Part shown: piece after piece, positions 34,140 through 45,265 of the stretch
Layout: the number at the start of each line of letters is the position of its first letter
Numbering within the stretch: the stretch's first letter is position 1
NCBI GenBank assembly: GCA_963575745.1
Contig: CAUYUJ010017822.1
Location: 123,856-187,855, forward strand
Length of the DNA: 64,000 bases
DNA from: Prorocentrum cordatum
Lineage: Eukaryota > Sar > Dinophyceae > Prorocentrales > Prorocentraceae
Reading direction: 5' to 3'
Program-made: the position numbers and the translations under genes
Notes under the pieces: model-generated
Databases searched by the model: none
Told to the model about the DNA's origin: nothing
Seen by the model: the letters and a program-made list of their open reading frames with translations, nothing else

Positions 34140-34680
34140 GGGCTGATCTTGGACCTGGCGGAACTCGGACCCAACTGAACTCGGACCCGGCGGAACTCGG
34201 ACCTGGCTGAACTCGGACCCGGCTGAACTCGGACCCAGCTGGAATCGTACCCAGCTGAACGCGGACCCTGGCGTTCCCGCTGCGGCGCGAAGCTGCGGTC
34301 CGAGTTCTGCTGGGAGTTCAGGTTAGACCGAGATCAACTGGGCATCTGTTGAGCCGGGTCCGAGTTCAGCTGGGCTTGCGTTCGTCGGGGTCTCTGATGT
34401 TACATGGGTCCGAGATCATGTCCTGGTTGACCTCGCACCCGGCTGATCCCGGCATACCCTGAGTTCAACCCAGCTGACACCGGACTCGGGCTATCTCGCT
34501 GCGGCGCGAGTCTGCGTCCGAGTTCAGCTGAGCGTTCAGCTGGGTCCGAAATCAGCCTGGCACTGGTGCAGCTGGGTCCGAGTTCAGCTGGGTCTGAAAT
34601 CACTTTCCAGCTGATTTCGGGCCCGGCTGAACCCAGACCCGGCTGACCTCGGACTCCGCTGCTCTCGGGCCCGCTTGCCT
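34140..34680. repeat. 16-bp GAACTCGGACCCGGCT array with orientation switches
   Basis: From 34155 to 34290 there are about eight head-to-tail units of GAACTCGGACCCGGCT. After 34300 the complementary unit AGCTGGGTCCGAGTTC dominates (34350, 34520, 34575), and the forward form returns at 34620-34665. A larger word, CGCTGCGGCGCGA with CTGCG and TCCGAGTTC, is duplicated at 34278 and 34498. The unit itself is partly self-complementary, so mixed orientations predict long imperfect hairpins. Confidence 0.85.
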
Positions 34681-35045
34681 CGCGTGTGTGTCACTGTTTT
34701 AGCGGAGCTGTGAGCTTCTCCAGAGCTGGGGTTCACTAGAACCTAAGCGTGCGCTCCTTCTTGGGAGACGTCGGCGTCCTCAAGCGCCATATGAGGCGAA
34801 CGGGGCGTATCTGTCGGCGCTCTGTCGGCTCTCTGCGGGCGTTCTGGGGGCGGCATGCGTGCTGGCCCGTCATTCAGCCAGGGACTGTTCAAAGGCTTCT
34901 TCTGTGTGTTGACGTACATTTTGTCCGCTGTGCTCATTTGACTGGCGACGGCAATGTCGACGGTGATGGTGACAGTGACGGCTGCGGACGATGACGACTG
35001 GGTCTTGGGGCTCCTCTTCGCCCTGTCATTGAGATCGAACTGGGC
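34681..35045. other. No recognisable gene
   Basis: Unique sequence without a supported reading frame. A short GGTGATGGTGACAG low-complexity stretch lies at 34955-34990. Confidence 0.4.
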
Positions 35046-35378
35046 GTTAGAGGTATACGGTCTTTGGGTGTTACGGTCTCAGGGGGTTAGGGCATTACGG
35101 TATTAGGGTCTTCGGGCATTCGGGTCTTAGCGAACAGTGCCCTCGTGTATGAGGGTGCTAGGGCATTCGTGGATTCGGGTAGTAGGGTCTTGGCGCTTTA
35201 AGGCCTTACTGCATTAGGGTATGAAGGTATCAGGGTTTCGTGGTAGTAGGGATTTCCGGTATTAGGGCATCAGCGTCTTAGCGCATCAAGGTCTGAGGGC
35301 AGCAGGGTGTCAGGGCATTATGGTTTTAAGGCATTCGGGTCTGAGGGTTTCAAGGTCTTGGGGTCTTCGGGCGGTTGG
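35046..35378 (+). repeat. Degenerate 9-bp GGGTNTTAG array
   Basis: About 36 units of nine bases such as GGGTCTTCG, GGGCATTAG, GGGTATGAA and GGTATTAGG. The phase of nine is kept despite heavy divergence. It superficially recalls a G-rich telomere repeat, but the unit is nine bases and TTTAGGG tandem copies are absent. Confidence 0.8.
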
Positions 35379-35394
35379 TCACCAGGGTTTCATC

Positions 35395-35780
35395 CTTTTC
35401 GGAAGGGGAGGCGGAGGCGGAGGAGGAGGAGGAGGAGGAGGAGGAGGCGAAGGCGGTCGGAGGAGGAAGCGGCGAGGCGGAGGCGGAGGAGGTGGAGGAG
35501 GCGGATGAGGAGGCGGAACAGGAGTAAGAGGAGGCGCGGTCGGCGGGAGCTCCTCGGCGGCGCTGGCAAGGGCGGCCTCGCCGTCGGGGGCGCGCGGGAG
35601 GGGCACTCGGGGAGTGGCGGAGCGACCACGGACGGCAGGGGCGACTGGATCCAGACCCCATCGCGTCGAGGAGGGAGGGGGAGGAGGGAGAAGAAGAAGA
35701 AGAAGAAGAAGAAGAAGAAGAAGGGAGGAGGAGGAGGGAGGCGAGGGAGGGAGTAAGAGGGAGGAGGAGGTGCGGCACGG
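35395..35780 (+). repeat. (GGA)n and (GAA)n purine tracts around a GC-rich island
   Basis: GGAGGC/GGAGGA repeats at 35400-35530 and AAGAAG/GGAGGA at 35670-35775. Lys-, Arg- and Gly-rich open frames arise from the repeat. Confidence 0.9.
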
Positions 35781-35919
35781 TATAGGTTGGCCCCAATGCA
35801 AGGTCAAGCTTTATCAGGGAGCAGCGCGAGCTCCCCTCGCAGCGGGGGCCCCCGAACTAAACGGCAAGATTGGGACCCCCGAAAGCGCAGCCCATCCCCC
35901 GCCCCATGACTGTCGCTGG

Positions 35920-37227
35920 CTAGTGACTGGGGATGGGCCACTTAGCCTTCGAACGGCCATCAACTAAACCGCGCCTCCCGCACGGCACATCGCCGAGCCC
36001 ACTCACGCAGCCGCCTCGGGGCGTCTCAACACCAGAGGCCCGATATAATCTCGAAGGAAACGTCGCCAACGGCCATACGGAGCAGCTTGATGTCCAGGTC
36101 GACCGCCAGCTCAGCTCCATGAAGGCTGGCCCGAACTCCTGGATGCTCTCCGCGTTCTCAGGGACGAGCGCCACCATGCAATCCGCAAGGGCCGCTAGCT
36201 CTGCGAGCACCCTCCCCTCCTTCACAGCCTGGCGTTTGACGGCCTCGTCCGCCCACGTGTCGCAAAGCCCCTGCAGCTTGCCCGCCAAGCTTGCGACATA
36301 TTGGTGTCCGACTTGCCATCTATTGCTCCCGAAATCCTGCGCCTCGACGGTGTGGACGCCCGTCGGCTCCAGGTCGGCTATGCCGAAGCTGGGGTCTCCC
36401 CCCGCACAGATGCCTTCACGGCCTTCGTGCCAGGGGGCTGCTTCCTTGCCCGCGTGACCCAGGGCTGGCAGCTGCCCCACAGTGTTGGAGCTGCTGGGCG
36501 CTGCCTCCACGGCCTTCTGCCGCCGCCGCGCCTGCTTGCCGCAAACGGCCTGCACCATGGGACCATGGGCATGCGAGTTGCCCCCCGTGCCTCCAGCTCC
36601 CGTTTCGCGAACGCGACGGCCTCGTCCATGATGGCGTCCTCGTCCCCGCCACCACCTGTACCGACGAGCGGTTCACGAACACGCGTGCCTTGATCTGGGG
36701 AACGGCTGGCCTCTGCCGCATTGCCCCCCAATCTGCTCCTCGCCTGGTGGCCCCTGAAGTGCTTCTGCACGACCGTTACCGCCCAGCGTTCCATGTCGTC
36801 CTCCTTGCGTTGCCTGTCCCAGCGGGCCGGCCGCCTCCTCGGCCGCCACGCGCTGAGCCAGGTCTCAGCGGCTGGCAAACGTGCTGCGCTGCCTCGAGAC
36901 TGCGCGCCACTGCCCACGTCCTGCGCGCCGCAGGCCGCCACAGCGCCAGCCCCCCCTCTCCCTCACGATCGCGACGCCCGGAAGTGCCTCCTCACGCTGC
37001 CCACGATCAGCTCCAGCAGCGCCGCCCCAGGAAGCCCCAGCGCCAGCGCCTTCCACCTCCGCTTTCGCAAGGCTCTCCTCTTCTGCCAATTGCCCCAGGA
37101 GCACAGCGAGGACCTCTCGACCCCGCCTTAGCGCCTCCGCCGCACTAAGCCGCTCAGCAGGCAGCGAAGCCCCTGAAAGCACTCGCCCATGTGCCCACTC
37201 GTGGAGGACCACGCCGGCGAGCGGCAC
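35920..37227 (-). pseudogene. IQ-motif protein fragment(s), frame-shifted
   Basis: Three overlapping minus-strand frames give protein-like sequence. At 37227-36865: HEWAHGRVLSG, then a helix with AEALRRGREVLAVLLGQLAE. At 36941-36378: ERWAVTVVQKHFRGHQARSR, which fits the calmodulin-binding IQ pattern (Q, three residues, R-G, three residues, R), then DEDAIMDEAVAFAKRELEAR. At 36558-35920: WQVGHQYVASLAGKLQGLCD, TWADEAVKRQAVKEGRVLAE and LAALADCMVALVPENAESIQ. Reading order is consistent (frames 0, 2, 0 by coordinate). Either two frameshifts or introns separate them; no clear splice sites were identified. IQ motifs in dinoflagellates occur in many calcium-regulated proteins, so the specific role cannot be told. 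Downstream (plus 35.4-35.8 kb) lies a purine tract. Confidence 0.45.
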
Positions 37228-37404
37228 CGCGCCTGCAGGCCAGCACGCGCAGCCGCAGCAGGCGCACCAAGCGCCTCCAGACGGCAGCTCTCAAGCCATC
37301 TATGGCTCGCACCGACGCGCCATTTCGAAGCGCACCGGTGCAAGCTGGGGCGGCGGCCGCCTTGCGCGCCCGCCCGCTTGGGCCCCAGCCGAAATGGCTG
37401 GAGA

Positions 37405-37515
37405 GAGGAGAAGGAGGATGATGATGATGAGGAGGAGGAGGAGGAGGAGGACGAGGAGGAGGAGGACGAGGAGGAGGAGGAGGAGGAGGAGGAAGAGGAA
37501 GAGGAGGGAGGAGGG
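37405..37515 (+). repeat. (GGA)n tract
   Basis: GAGGAG/GATGAT purine repeat, followed by unremarkable sequence to 37.95 kb without a gene. Confidence 0.95.
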
Positions 37516-37959
37516 ATGAGAAGCCGAGCGCCCCCAGGAGAGCTCACCCGCGCGCCCAGCTTGTGGGCTGGCGCGTGGGCGGGACAGGATGACCCAGACC
37601 TTGTCGCGTCGCGAAGAAAGCACGGCGAAGGGCTTCTCGTAATCTTCGGCTTCCGGAGCCCTTTCACTGGGCCGCGGGGCTGTCAACAAAACAGCTCAAG
37701 GTGAAAAGCCGGTCTCTGGGAAGGGGTCCAGACCTCTGGCGAGCCACGTAAATGAACAAAACATGACGTCAGGGGTCTGGGGATGGTGATTTGTGTTCAG
37801 CCTACCTTGTTGAGAGAGGCAGGGAAGGGGAGGCGAATAGGGGAGGCGCGACGATCATCCCGCCGATCCACTCGTCACGCTGTCCATCGCGGGATTCAGG
37901 AATGGAGCATGGAAGGATACGAGACCAGCCCTAGAACGTATCAGCGCTAGCGGGAGGAG

Positions 37960-39430
37960 GAGGAAGAGGAGGAGGAGGACCGGTGTAAACCAAGACACAT
38001 CCATGATGTTGCTATAAGCCGTTCCCCCAAGTTCCCTCTTCAAATCGCCCTCCATCTGTGCAGCTGCTGCCAACTTGTAAACCGAATGTACGCGGCGCTC
38101 GGGCAAGAACCACACTTTGAAAACGACCCGCCGTCCATCCTCGAAGCTCTTGCATATCTGTAAGACGACTGCGCGCGGCGCCCAGGCGAGAGCTACATTG
38201 TGAAAAAAACGCCCTCCATTATTGAAGCTACTTCGAACTTGTAAGACATGAGCCACGGCGCTCAGGCGAGAACCACACTTTGAAACGAAACGGCGTGATG
38301 GCGAGATCCACATACTCAAATCCACCCGCCAGCCATTCATGAAACTGCTGCAACCTGTTGAGACGAATGTGCGCGACGCTAACGCGAGGGCCAAGCTTTG
38401 AAAACGGCCCGCCATTTGTCAATGAAGCTGCTGCAAACTGTGATGTAATTGGAATTCGCGCGGGGCTCAGGCGAGAACCACATTTTGAAAACGACCCGCC
38501 CTCCATCCGTGAAACGGTTGCACCTTCCAAGCTCCAAGATCTTAAAGCGTTAGAGAATATCAAACGAAACGCTGAGCCCACCCTACTGACACGTCTGCGG
38601 GTGCGGCACGGAGGAATTAGGCATTTGTGGTGAAAAAAATATGGGGAATCAAGGAGAAAGACCGAAGACGATCAAGAAGCAGGGGTGAAAGGACGGCAGT
38701 CGAAGAGGGGAAGGAGGAGAACCAGCGCAATCCCAAGACGCACCAACGATGTTGTAGTACGCACGCCTTTCACGATCCTTTTTCACAGGTCCCAACAAGA
38801 CTACATTCGAATCGCGGGAAATGTCTCGCTGAAAAACAAAAGTCGGATAATCCTGAATCGTGCCAAACACCACGCCTGGGACTTCTACGCCGCTAATCAA
38901 CGTGACTATCGTGTCTTGACGAACCTAATCCGTGCCAGAACACCATTCCTGGGACTTTAACAGACATCGCGAACCCAAATGACTGCCGCATCCCGACAAA
39001 CCGACATCGTGCCAGAACACCGTTCCGGGGACTTCAACAATACTAACCCTTGATTCGGCTGCAATTTTCCAGAACGAAAAAGCATGGCGCCCGAGCCAGG
39101 GACACATTTACAAAGAAACGACCCTCAATATTTGAAACTCTTCCCAAACTTTTGAGACCAATGTGTGCGGCGCTATTTGAAAACCACCAGCCTTCCATCC
39201 GTGGAACTGCTGCACAAAGTGGTAAGATGGATGTGCGCGGCGCTAGCGCGAGAGAGCCACACTTTTGAAATGGCCCGCCCTCCGCCCGTGAAACTGCTGT
39301 CAATGTTACTTGTATATATACACACATATATATATAAGAACTTCTATAACGAAAAAAGTGCGCGGCGCTGAGGCGAGGGCCAAATGTCAGAAACGGCCCC
39401 CGTCCATCAGTGAAGCTGTTGCGCATTTTC
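37960..39430 (-). repeat. Satellite family B composite, inverted copy
   Basis: Read on the minus strand this contains 84-bp family B units (plus-strand words GAACCACACTTTGAAAACG and CGGCGCTCAGGCGAGAACCA at 38040-38530; further diverged units at 39060-39430). It also has two YSNI/YYNI peptide segments (37975-38045 and 38690-38780) and several GTGCCAGAACACCATTCC-type units (38860-39060). The parts are the same as at 2225-2960 but in the opposite orientation and in a different order and number, so the whole composite is a dispersed repetitive family. Confidence 0.8.
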
Positions 39431-39564
39431 AAAGCTCAAGGAGCACACACGGCGAGGAACTCCCAGGCGAAACGCCCAGGCCACCGCCCTGCCGGCACCT
39501 CCGGGGGGGCGACAGGGCGTTTTATTCGTGAGGGGAAACAGATGGTCTGCATGGCGGAAGCGGC

Positions 39565-39622
39565 AAAGGCAGTGTGTATGTGTGTGTATGTGTGTGTATG
39601 TGTGTGTGTTTGTGTTTGTACA
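39565..39622 (+). repeat. (TGTG)n microsatellite
   Basis: TGTGTATGTGTGTG repeats. Short simple sequence next to a GC-rich stretch. Confidence 0.9.
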
Positions 39623-39884
39623 CACTTTCTGACGTGCACCGCGGCCCGATTTACATGTCGTGCGCCCACTGATGCCTCATCGCCGGAGCAGCACTTCTGC
39701 CCAGCCGCCGACAACAGAAAGTTTGCGCACACCCCGTGTCGTCCTGGTCTGGGTGGTGGCGATGGGCGGCGGCGGCGGACGGAGCACAGCCCAAGCAGTT
39801 GAGCTGCCCTGCTGCCCTTGCGAGCGGCATCTTTCGCTCAGGGGCGCTGGGCCCGCAGGAGGGAGGCTCTGGCGGCGCGGTGAG

Positions 39885-39906
39885 AGGGAGAAAGAGAGAC
39901 ACACAA

Positions 39907-39938
<32 letters not shown>

Positions 39939-40185
39939 TCAGAAAGAGAGACAGAAAGACAGACAGACAGACAGACAGACGGACAGACGGACAAGCAGAA
40001 CGAGAGAGAGAGAGAGGACCCCTCAAGAAAATGCAGCGGCAGCTTCACCCGCAGAGAGAAATGCAGGAAAGGGGGGCTGGGGACGATGAGGGCGAGGAGG
40101 AGGGTTGGGAGGAAAAGGGGGAAGGGGGGGGAAGAGGAGGGGAAGGAGAAGGACGACGAGGAAGGGGGAGGAGAAGGAGGGGGAC
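39885..40185 (+). repeat. (GA)n, (CAGA)n and GGAGG purine tracts
   Basis: GAGAGA, then ACAGACAGACAG (39955-39990), then GAGAGAG, and GGAGGGG-rich DNA at 40090-40185. The RERERE-type open frames are artefacts. 40190-40870 holds no recognised gene. Confidence 0.9.
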
Positions 40186-40879
40186 AAAAAGCCACCGATG
40201 CCGCGACTCCCACGACCTCTGCGGACAGCGCGCTATACTCAGGAAGCATCTCGAGGCGAAGCCGGCCGTGGCGACGAGCGACGGGCAGCGTCAGCGGCCT
40301 CTCGCCCTGCCCCGGGAAGGGCGAAGGGCCGGGCGCCAGGCCGACCGGCCCAGAGGGCCGAATTCACTCCCTGCACCGACCTTGCACACGTGCGGCAGCG
40401 GATTTCTGCGCGGAGCTCTGCCAAGGCGAGACCCCGGTGCGGCGAGGGAAGAACCGAGTGAGTTTCGCGTGTATGCTTGTTTAGTCTTCATGCCTGGCCA
40501 AAAACAAAACCGCACGAAAGTCACCTCGAAATCCGGAACGAAATTCTCCAGGACACTCCAGGTCCATCCTATCGTTTTCCGAATGAGATCCGCTCTGCGA
40601 TGATGGCGCGATGAGACGTCGAAATTTCATCACGCCTTCGTCAAAAAAGGCGTTTCATAATGAGTCGCTTTGTTGACGAGTCCAAGGGTCCGGCGCCCAG
40701 TAAGGGCCTCCAGAGGCAGACCAAAGTCCCCATCCGGAGACCCGACTCTGCTTAAAAAATCCGACATCGCGAAAAATCACGGCCAGGGCCTAGACTTAGG
40801 TCGGCCATGTCCCCCTACAGGCGGATCTTGGGCAACAGCATAAGAGCACTCAGAACATTGACATTTTGTTTCACGAAAA

Positions 40880-40985
40880 GTGGAGTCGAGATCGAGTCGC
40901 ATCGGCTGCGCCAGGATGCACAACAGCGCCAAGCAAGCGTCGGGCCGCACCAGATCGTCGAAGTCGGGTTCGAATCGCTTTTTTT
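40880..40985 (+). repeat. Dispersed ~95-bp module (copy 2)
   Basis: GCATCGGCTGCGCCAGGATG, CACAACAGCGCCAAGCAAGC and AGATCGTCGAAGTCGGGTTC match copy 1 at 1455-1560 in order and orientation. A GGTTCGAATCG word lies at its end and again at 41201, reminiscent of a pol III B box. No tRNA could be folded by eye. Confidence 0.5.
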
Positions 40986-40999
40986 CACTGAAGCAACCA

Positions 41000-41755
41000 G
41001 GAGCAACAGATCGGGAAATTCGCTGCCCCTCAGGGGGGCGATTCCAAACCCGCGATACATGAACGAGCGAGCACAACGCGACACGTGCAAAGCAAGTCGT
41101 ATCAAAAAAGATCGCTTCGCGATGGGAGGGACCCAGTGGCAATCTGAGCGGGCGCATCCGGGAGCAGGCAGAGCGACCAACAAACTGACACCGACTGAGT
41201 CGGTTCGAATCGTACCGAACGGACCCAAATCCATATCGACTCGGGTCGACCGAATCGAGATGAGCGCCGAAAATAAACGAGTCTTACGCGAAATTTGATG
41301 ACATAGCGACCTTGCGCGGCGGCTCACGCGGGCCGCCAGCGCGGCATGCCACAATGGAAACGAGGGCGTCCATGCGCAACCTCACGCGGGCAGCGTCTGC
41401 GCCAACGTTGGTGAAGACGATCCCCTCTGCGTCGCTCAATTGGGCCCTGCAAAGGACGGCGCGGCAGCGCCGCGCGGGGCACGGCGACGGCCGCCTCTGC
41501 CTGCGAGGTACGCGCGCGGGCCGCCGCCGCGTCTTGGCGCTGCCGCTCGGCCTCCTCGCGTGCGCGCAAGGCCTGCGCGCCGCAGGGGGCTTCTTCGCGG
41601 CATGTCGGGGGATGGGGGGAGAAGAGGAGGGGGTGGAGGGCAAGCTAGGTGCGCTCGCGTCATATCTGACATCCTCCCATCCCTTACCATGGCGTAGATC
41701 CCCTCTCTACTCGCACAGCCGGATGTCGAGCAGGGCAATGATCCCGAAAGGGTAC
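41000..41755. other. No secure gene
   Basis: A minus-strand frame around 41350-41640 has AQLSDAEGIVFTNVGADAAR, while another has EEAERQRQDAAAARARTSQA. Both are short, in different frames, and have no recognisable family. They could be remnants of one coiled-coil gene. Confidence 0.3.
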
Positions 41756-41759
41756 GCGA

Positions 41760-42060
41760 TGCATTGTAGAGCACGGCATGGCATGGCGTAGAAGAGCACC
41801 GCAAAGCGTAGCATCAACCTAGCATTGCATTGCATGCCGTGGCATGGCACGGGAAATGACGCCAGCGCTGCAGCGGGAGCACGAGTCGGAACGAGCGGAA
41901 GCGCGGAAATGAGGCCAGCGCTGCAGCGGGAGCACGATTCGGAACGAGCGGAAGCACGGAAATGAGGCCAGCGCTGCAGCGGGAGCACGATTCGGAACGA
42001 GCGGGGCCCGAAAATGAGGCCGGCGCCTCGGCGAGAGCAGCATTTTGGAAAAACAAGAAA
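41760..42060 (+). repeat. GCATG low-order repeat and 53-bp tandem repeat (3-4 units)
   Basis: GCATGGCATGG and GCATTGCATTGCATG words run to 41850. Units of 53 bp then start at 41852, 41905, 41958 and (diverged) about 42010. Each has GGAAATGAGGCCAGCGCTGC and AGCGGGAGCACGATTCGG. The last unit breaks up in GGCGCCTCGGCGAGAGCAGC. The first three units differ by only a few bases, so the expansion is recent. Confidence 0.9.
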
Positions 42061-42189
42061 AAATGCAGGCGACAACCCAACTCCGGGGAATCCTGTGTAA
42101 AAAACAGTACGCAAGGGGGGGGCTAATACCTTCAGACCGTCATCAGGGGAAGAGGGAGAGTAGTATTCATATTGAGTTATTGTGGAGGG

Positions 42190-42310
42190 GAAGGGCGAGG
42201 GGGATGAAGAGATGGAGGAGGAGGAGGAGGAGAAAGAGCAGGATGAGGAAGAGGGGGACAACGAGGAAGAGGGCCGAGGAGGAAGGAGGAGGAAGGAGGG
42301 AGGAAGTAGG
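42190..42310 (+). repeat. GGA-rich purine tract
   Basis: GAGGAGGAGG with AGAG interruptions. 42311-42540 is unremarkable. Confidence 0.9.
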
Positions 42311-42544
42311 AAGACTTTTTACAAACGGCAAGACGGGTGTTTTGGCTGAGGCAGCCGAGAGCGGGCCTCCTAACCACGCTCAACTTAAGCAGCGGACACA
42401 GACAGAGCAGCGGCGGACCCCAAGGAGGGCCCAGCACCACACAACAGCGCGGGGGAGGAAGCGGAGGAGAAGGAGGAGAGGGGGAGGTGAAAGCTGAGGA
42501 CGGGGCACCCGCCCACGTCTGCCAATCCCCTTCCCCTCCCGCCA

Positions 42545-42677
42545 TCCTCTCCGTGTCCTCTCTCCTCGTCCTCCTCCTTCTCCTCCTTCTCCTCCTGCTC
42601 AGCCTTCTCCTCGTCCTCCTCCTCTTCCTCCTCCTCCTCCTCATCATCATCAGCATCACCATCACCATCACCATCAC

Positions 42678-42728
<51 letters not shown>

Positions 42729-43290
42729 AATCATCATCGTCAGCGGCATCATCATCAGCATCATCATCACCATCACCATCACCATCACCATCATCACCAT
42801 CAACACCAGCATCAGCAACATAATCAGGATCATCATCATCATCATCATCATCAGCATCGTCATCATCATCATCAGCAGCATCATCATCATCATTACCATC
42901 ATCATCATCATCAGCATCATCATCATCATCGTTATCATCATCATCATCATCATCATTATCGTCCTCCTCCAACTCGTCCTCCTCCTCGTCCTCCTCCTCC
43001 TCCTCATTCTCCTCCTCCCTCTCGTCCCTCCTCGTCCCTCCTCCTCCACCTCCTCTTCCTCCTTCTCTCCCTGCTACTTATCCTCTCATCACCATCATCA
43101 TCAGCAGCATCATCAGCATCATCAGCAGCATCAGCATCAGCATCAGCATCAGCATCAGCATCAGCATCAGCATCAGCATCAGCAGCAGCATCAGCATCAT
43201 CATCATCATCATCAGCATCATCAGCATCATCAGCATCATCAGCATCACTATCATCATCATTCTCATCAGCAGCAGCATCTCTTTCATCCT
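42545..43290 (+). repeat. (TCC)n and (CAT)n/(CAG CAT)n microsatellite
   Basis: TCC units to 42640, then CAT, CAC and CAG trinucleotides to 43280, including a pure CATCAG hexamer run at 43125-43195. His-, Ile-, Met- or Asp-homopolymer frames are artefacts. Confidence 0.95.
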
Positions 43291-44486
43291 CTTCCCTCAC
43301 CGGTGCTTGGAACTTCCGACTGTGTCACCACGAATGGCCAAAGCCCTCGTCCCCCGCCCTCCCTTGTCCCTGCAGCACAGCATCGTTGGGGGGGAGACGC
43401 GGGCTGCAAAGGTGAGCGCAGCAGCCAAAAAGGGGGGCGCGGCGCCCCCTGAAGCGAGAGCAAGAGAGAGAGAGAGAGAGAACGAGAGAGAGAGATAGAG
43501 AGAGACAAAGACCGACGGAAGGGCGACACGAGGATGGGCAACAGGAGAAAAAGAGAGAAAGGGTGAGAGGGGAGGAGGAGAAGCGAAAGAGAAGAGGGGG
43601 AGCCAGGGGAAGCAGCAGGCACTACGGAGGAGGGCGGAAAGAGGAGGGAGAGGGTCGCGAAGACAACCGACGTCACCTAAAGGAACCCCCAACGGAGTCG
43701 GGGTCTCTAAGGGGATTTCGGCGGCATCGGCGGCCCTGTGGTTATTGTCGTTCGCGTTCGTGCTGCCCTCCAACAGTCTTTGTTCTCACCCTCCACCGTC
43801 CACCCCATCCTCTGAGTTTCGTGCCAGATCCCCTCCCACAGCTCGCTGGGCGGGCGCACGGCGCGCATTCCCCCGTCCCGCCCAGCGACGGCGCGCAAGG
43901 GGGGGCGGGGCTGGGCTTACGGTGGCAGGGCGCAACCGAAAGGGCCCATCCGGTCGCGAGCTAGGCGCCTCTGGCAGGGCGCCCCGTGGCGAAAAGGGGC
44001 GATAGCTTTCGCAGCTGATGGGGCCGAGGGACATTGACTCCGCGCCCCCTCAAGACTCCTGTGCGCACGACCAGAGGTGCGCTGCTCTGAGCGGAGGAGA
44101 AGCAGGAGGAAGTCCATCTATATGGTGAGGACAGCGGGAGGAGGGAGGAAGGGGACGGTGAGCCTTGCGGCATCGATGCCTCGTCGGCACTCGGCACGCT
44201 GGTCGCGCCTGGTTGCCCGTGATCTTACAGCCCCCATCCGTGAGTTCCGTGCCCCATCCCCTCCCGCAGCTCGCAGGGCGAACGCGCGGCGCCCCCCTCT
44301 CCCGCCCCGCCCTGCGACGGCGCGCAAGGGGAGCGGGGGCGGGCACCCGGAGACAGGGCACAGCCGAATGTGAGCGGAAGAGAAGCACAACGACGCCGAT
44401 ACCAGACAAGTGTACAGATGCATTTGGACGCGGGTGGGGACAGTGAGCACGCAGGCTGACAAAAAGGGGTAAGCTGCCTGGTGTTG
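43291..44486. other. No recognisable gene; (GA)n at 43460-43505
   Basis: Mixed purine-rich and GC-rich DNA. The words CCGTGAGTTCCGTGCC/TGAGTTTCGTGCCAGATC with CCTCCCRCAGCTCG occur twice (43812-43850 and 44238-44275), with GCGACGGCGCGCAAGGG following each, so this is a tandem duplication of about 430 bp. No supported gene. Confidence 0.5.
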
Positions 44487-45265
44487 CTAATCATCGTTCG
44501 CAGGTATGGAAGCAAGCCCACGCATCTGCAAGGTGGTACGAAGCGCACTCGTGGCAGAGATCATCCTTGCCGTTACTGCGGGGGTGCCAAAAGGACCGTG
44601 CGGGCTCACGTTGCAGCATCCCCATCCACTGGCGCACGGCCCGTCTAGCCGGTCGTTCGACATCGCTGGGCCTCCACACCTGGGACAAACAAGCGGCAAG
44701 CGCCTTATCGCCCTCTTTCGGGCGTGCCGATGGGTTCCAGGGGTGGCGACGTCGGCGTCTGCGACGGCGCAGGCTTCGGCGGCGGCGGCGACCGCGCCCT
44801 CGATGTCCTTCCACTCGCCCTCTTTCGCCAGGGCCGCGGCGCGCGGGATGCCGAGACGAGCAGCGCGCTCCATGTCCCTCTCGTCCTTGTGCTCGATACC
44901 CTCCTCCAGCGCGCGCCAGAAGCCCTTCTCGTGGCCGAAGTCGAGGCGGACCTGGCGCGGGACAGCCGCCTGGTGTTTGTCAGCTCCACATGTCGTGGCG
45001 GATCTAGCTGTGGCGACGGGGGTGGGACCCTCGGCCATTTAACCCGAATGGCTCTGTGAGAGGGGCCGCCTAAGGGATCCCGCGGGAGGACTCCCATCTT
45101 CTCCTCGTAGCCCTGATCGCCATCTTTGTAGTGCCAGCCCTGCCACTTGTCCGATTCCTTATGGTGCCAGCTGTGCCTACGCTTCTGGTGATGGTAGCTC
45201 CATGTCTGGTCCTCGTGAGAGCCATGGCTCAGAAAAAAAACCATCGCGAGGTCCCTGGATGCCAT
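44487..45265 (-). pseudogene. Frame-shifted coding remnant, unknown protein
   Basis: The minus-strand frame from ATG at 45265 begins MASRDLAMVFFL, then SHEDQTWSYHHQKRRHSWHH and KWQGWHYKDGDQGYEEKMG, a Trp/His/Lys-rich low-complexity type. A second frame (45038-44487) carries RQVRLDFGHEKGFWRALEEG and HKDERDMERAARLGIPRAAA; a third (44814-44491) has KALAACLSQVWRPSDVERP and KDDLCHECASYHLADAWACF. The three together look like one coding region read in shifting frames, either decayed or intron-split. No conserved domain is recognised; two CxxC-like pairs near the C-terminus might be a zinc site. Confidence 0.35.

Noticed and set aside
33443-34210. 255-codon plus-strand frame in GC-rich DNA
   Set aside because: Equally long frames exist on the opposite strand and in other phases, and the region contains an internal duplication without frame conservation.
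35046-35378. Telomere array
   Set aside because: The unit is nine bases and degenerate. The TTTAGGG repeat expected for dinoflagellates does not occur in tandem.
40880-41215. tRNA gene around the GGTTCGAATCG words
   Set aside because: No acceptor stem, anticodon arm or A box could be paired within the right distance.
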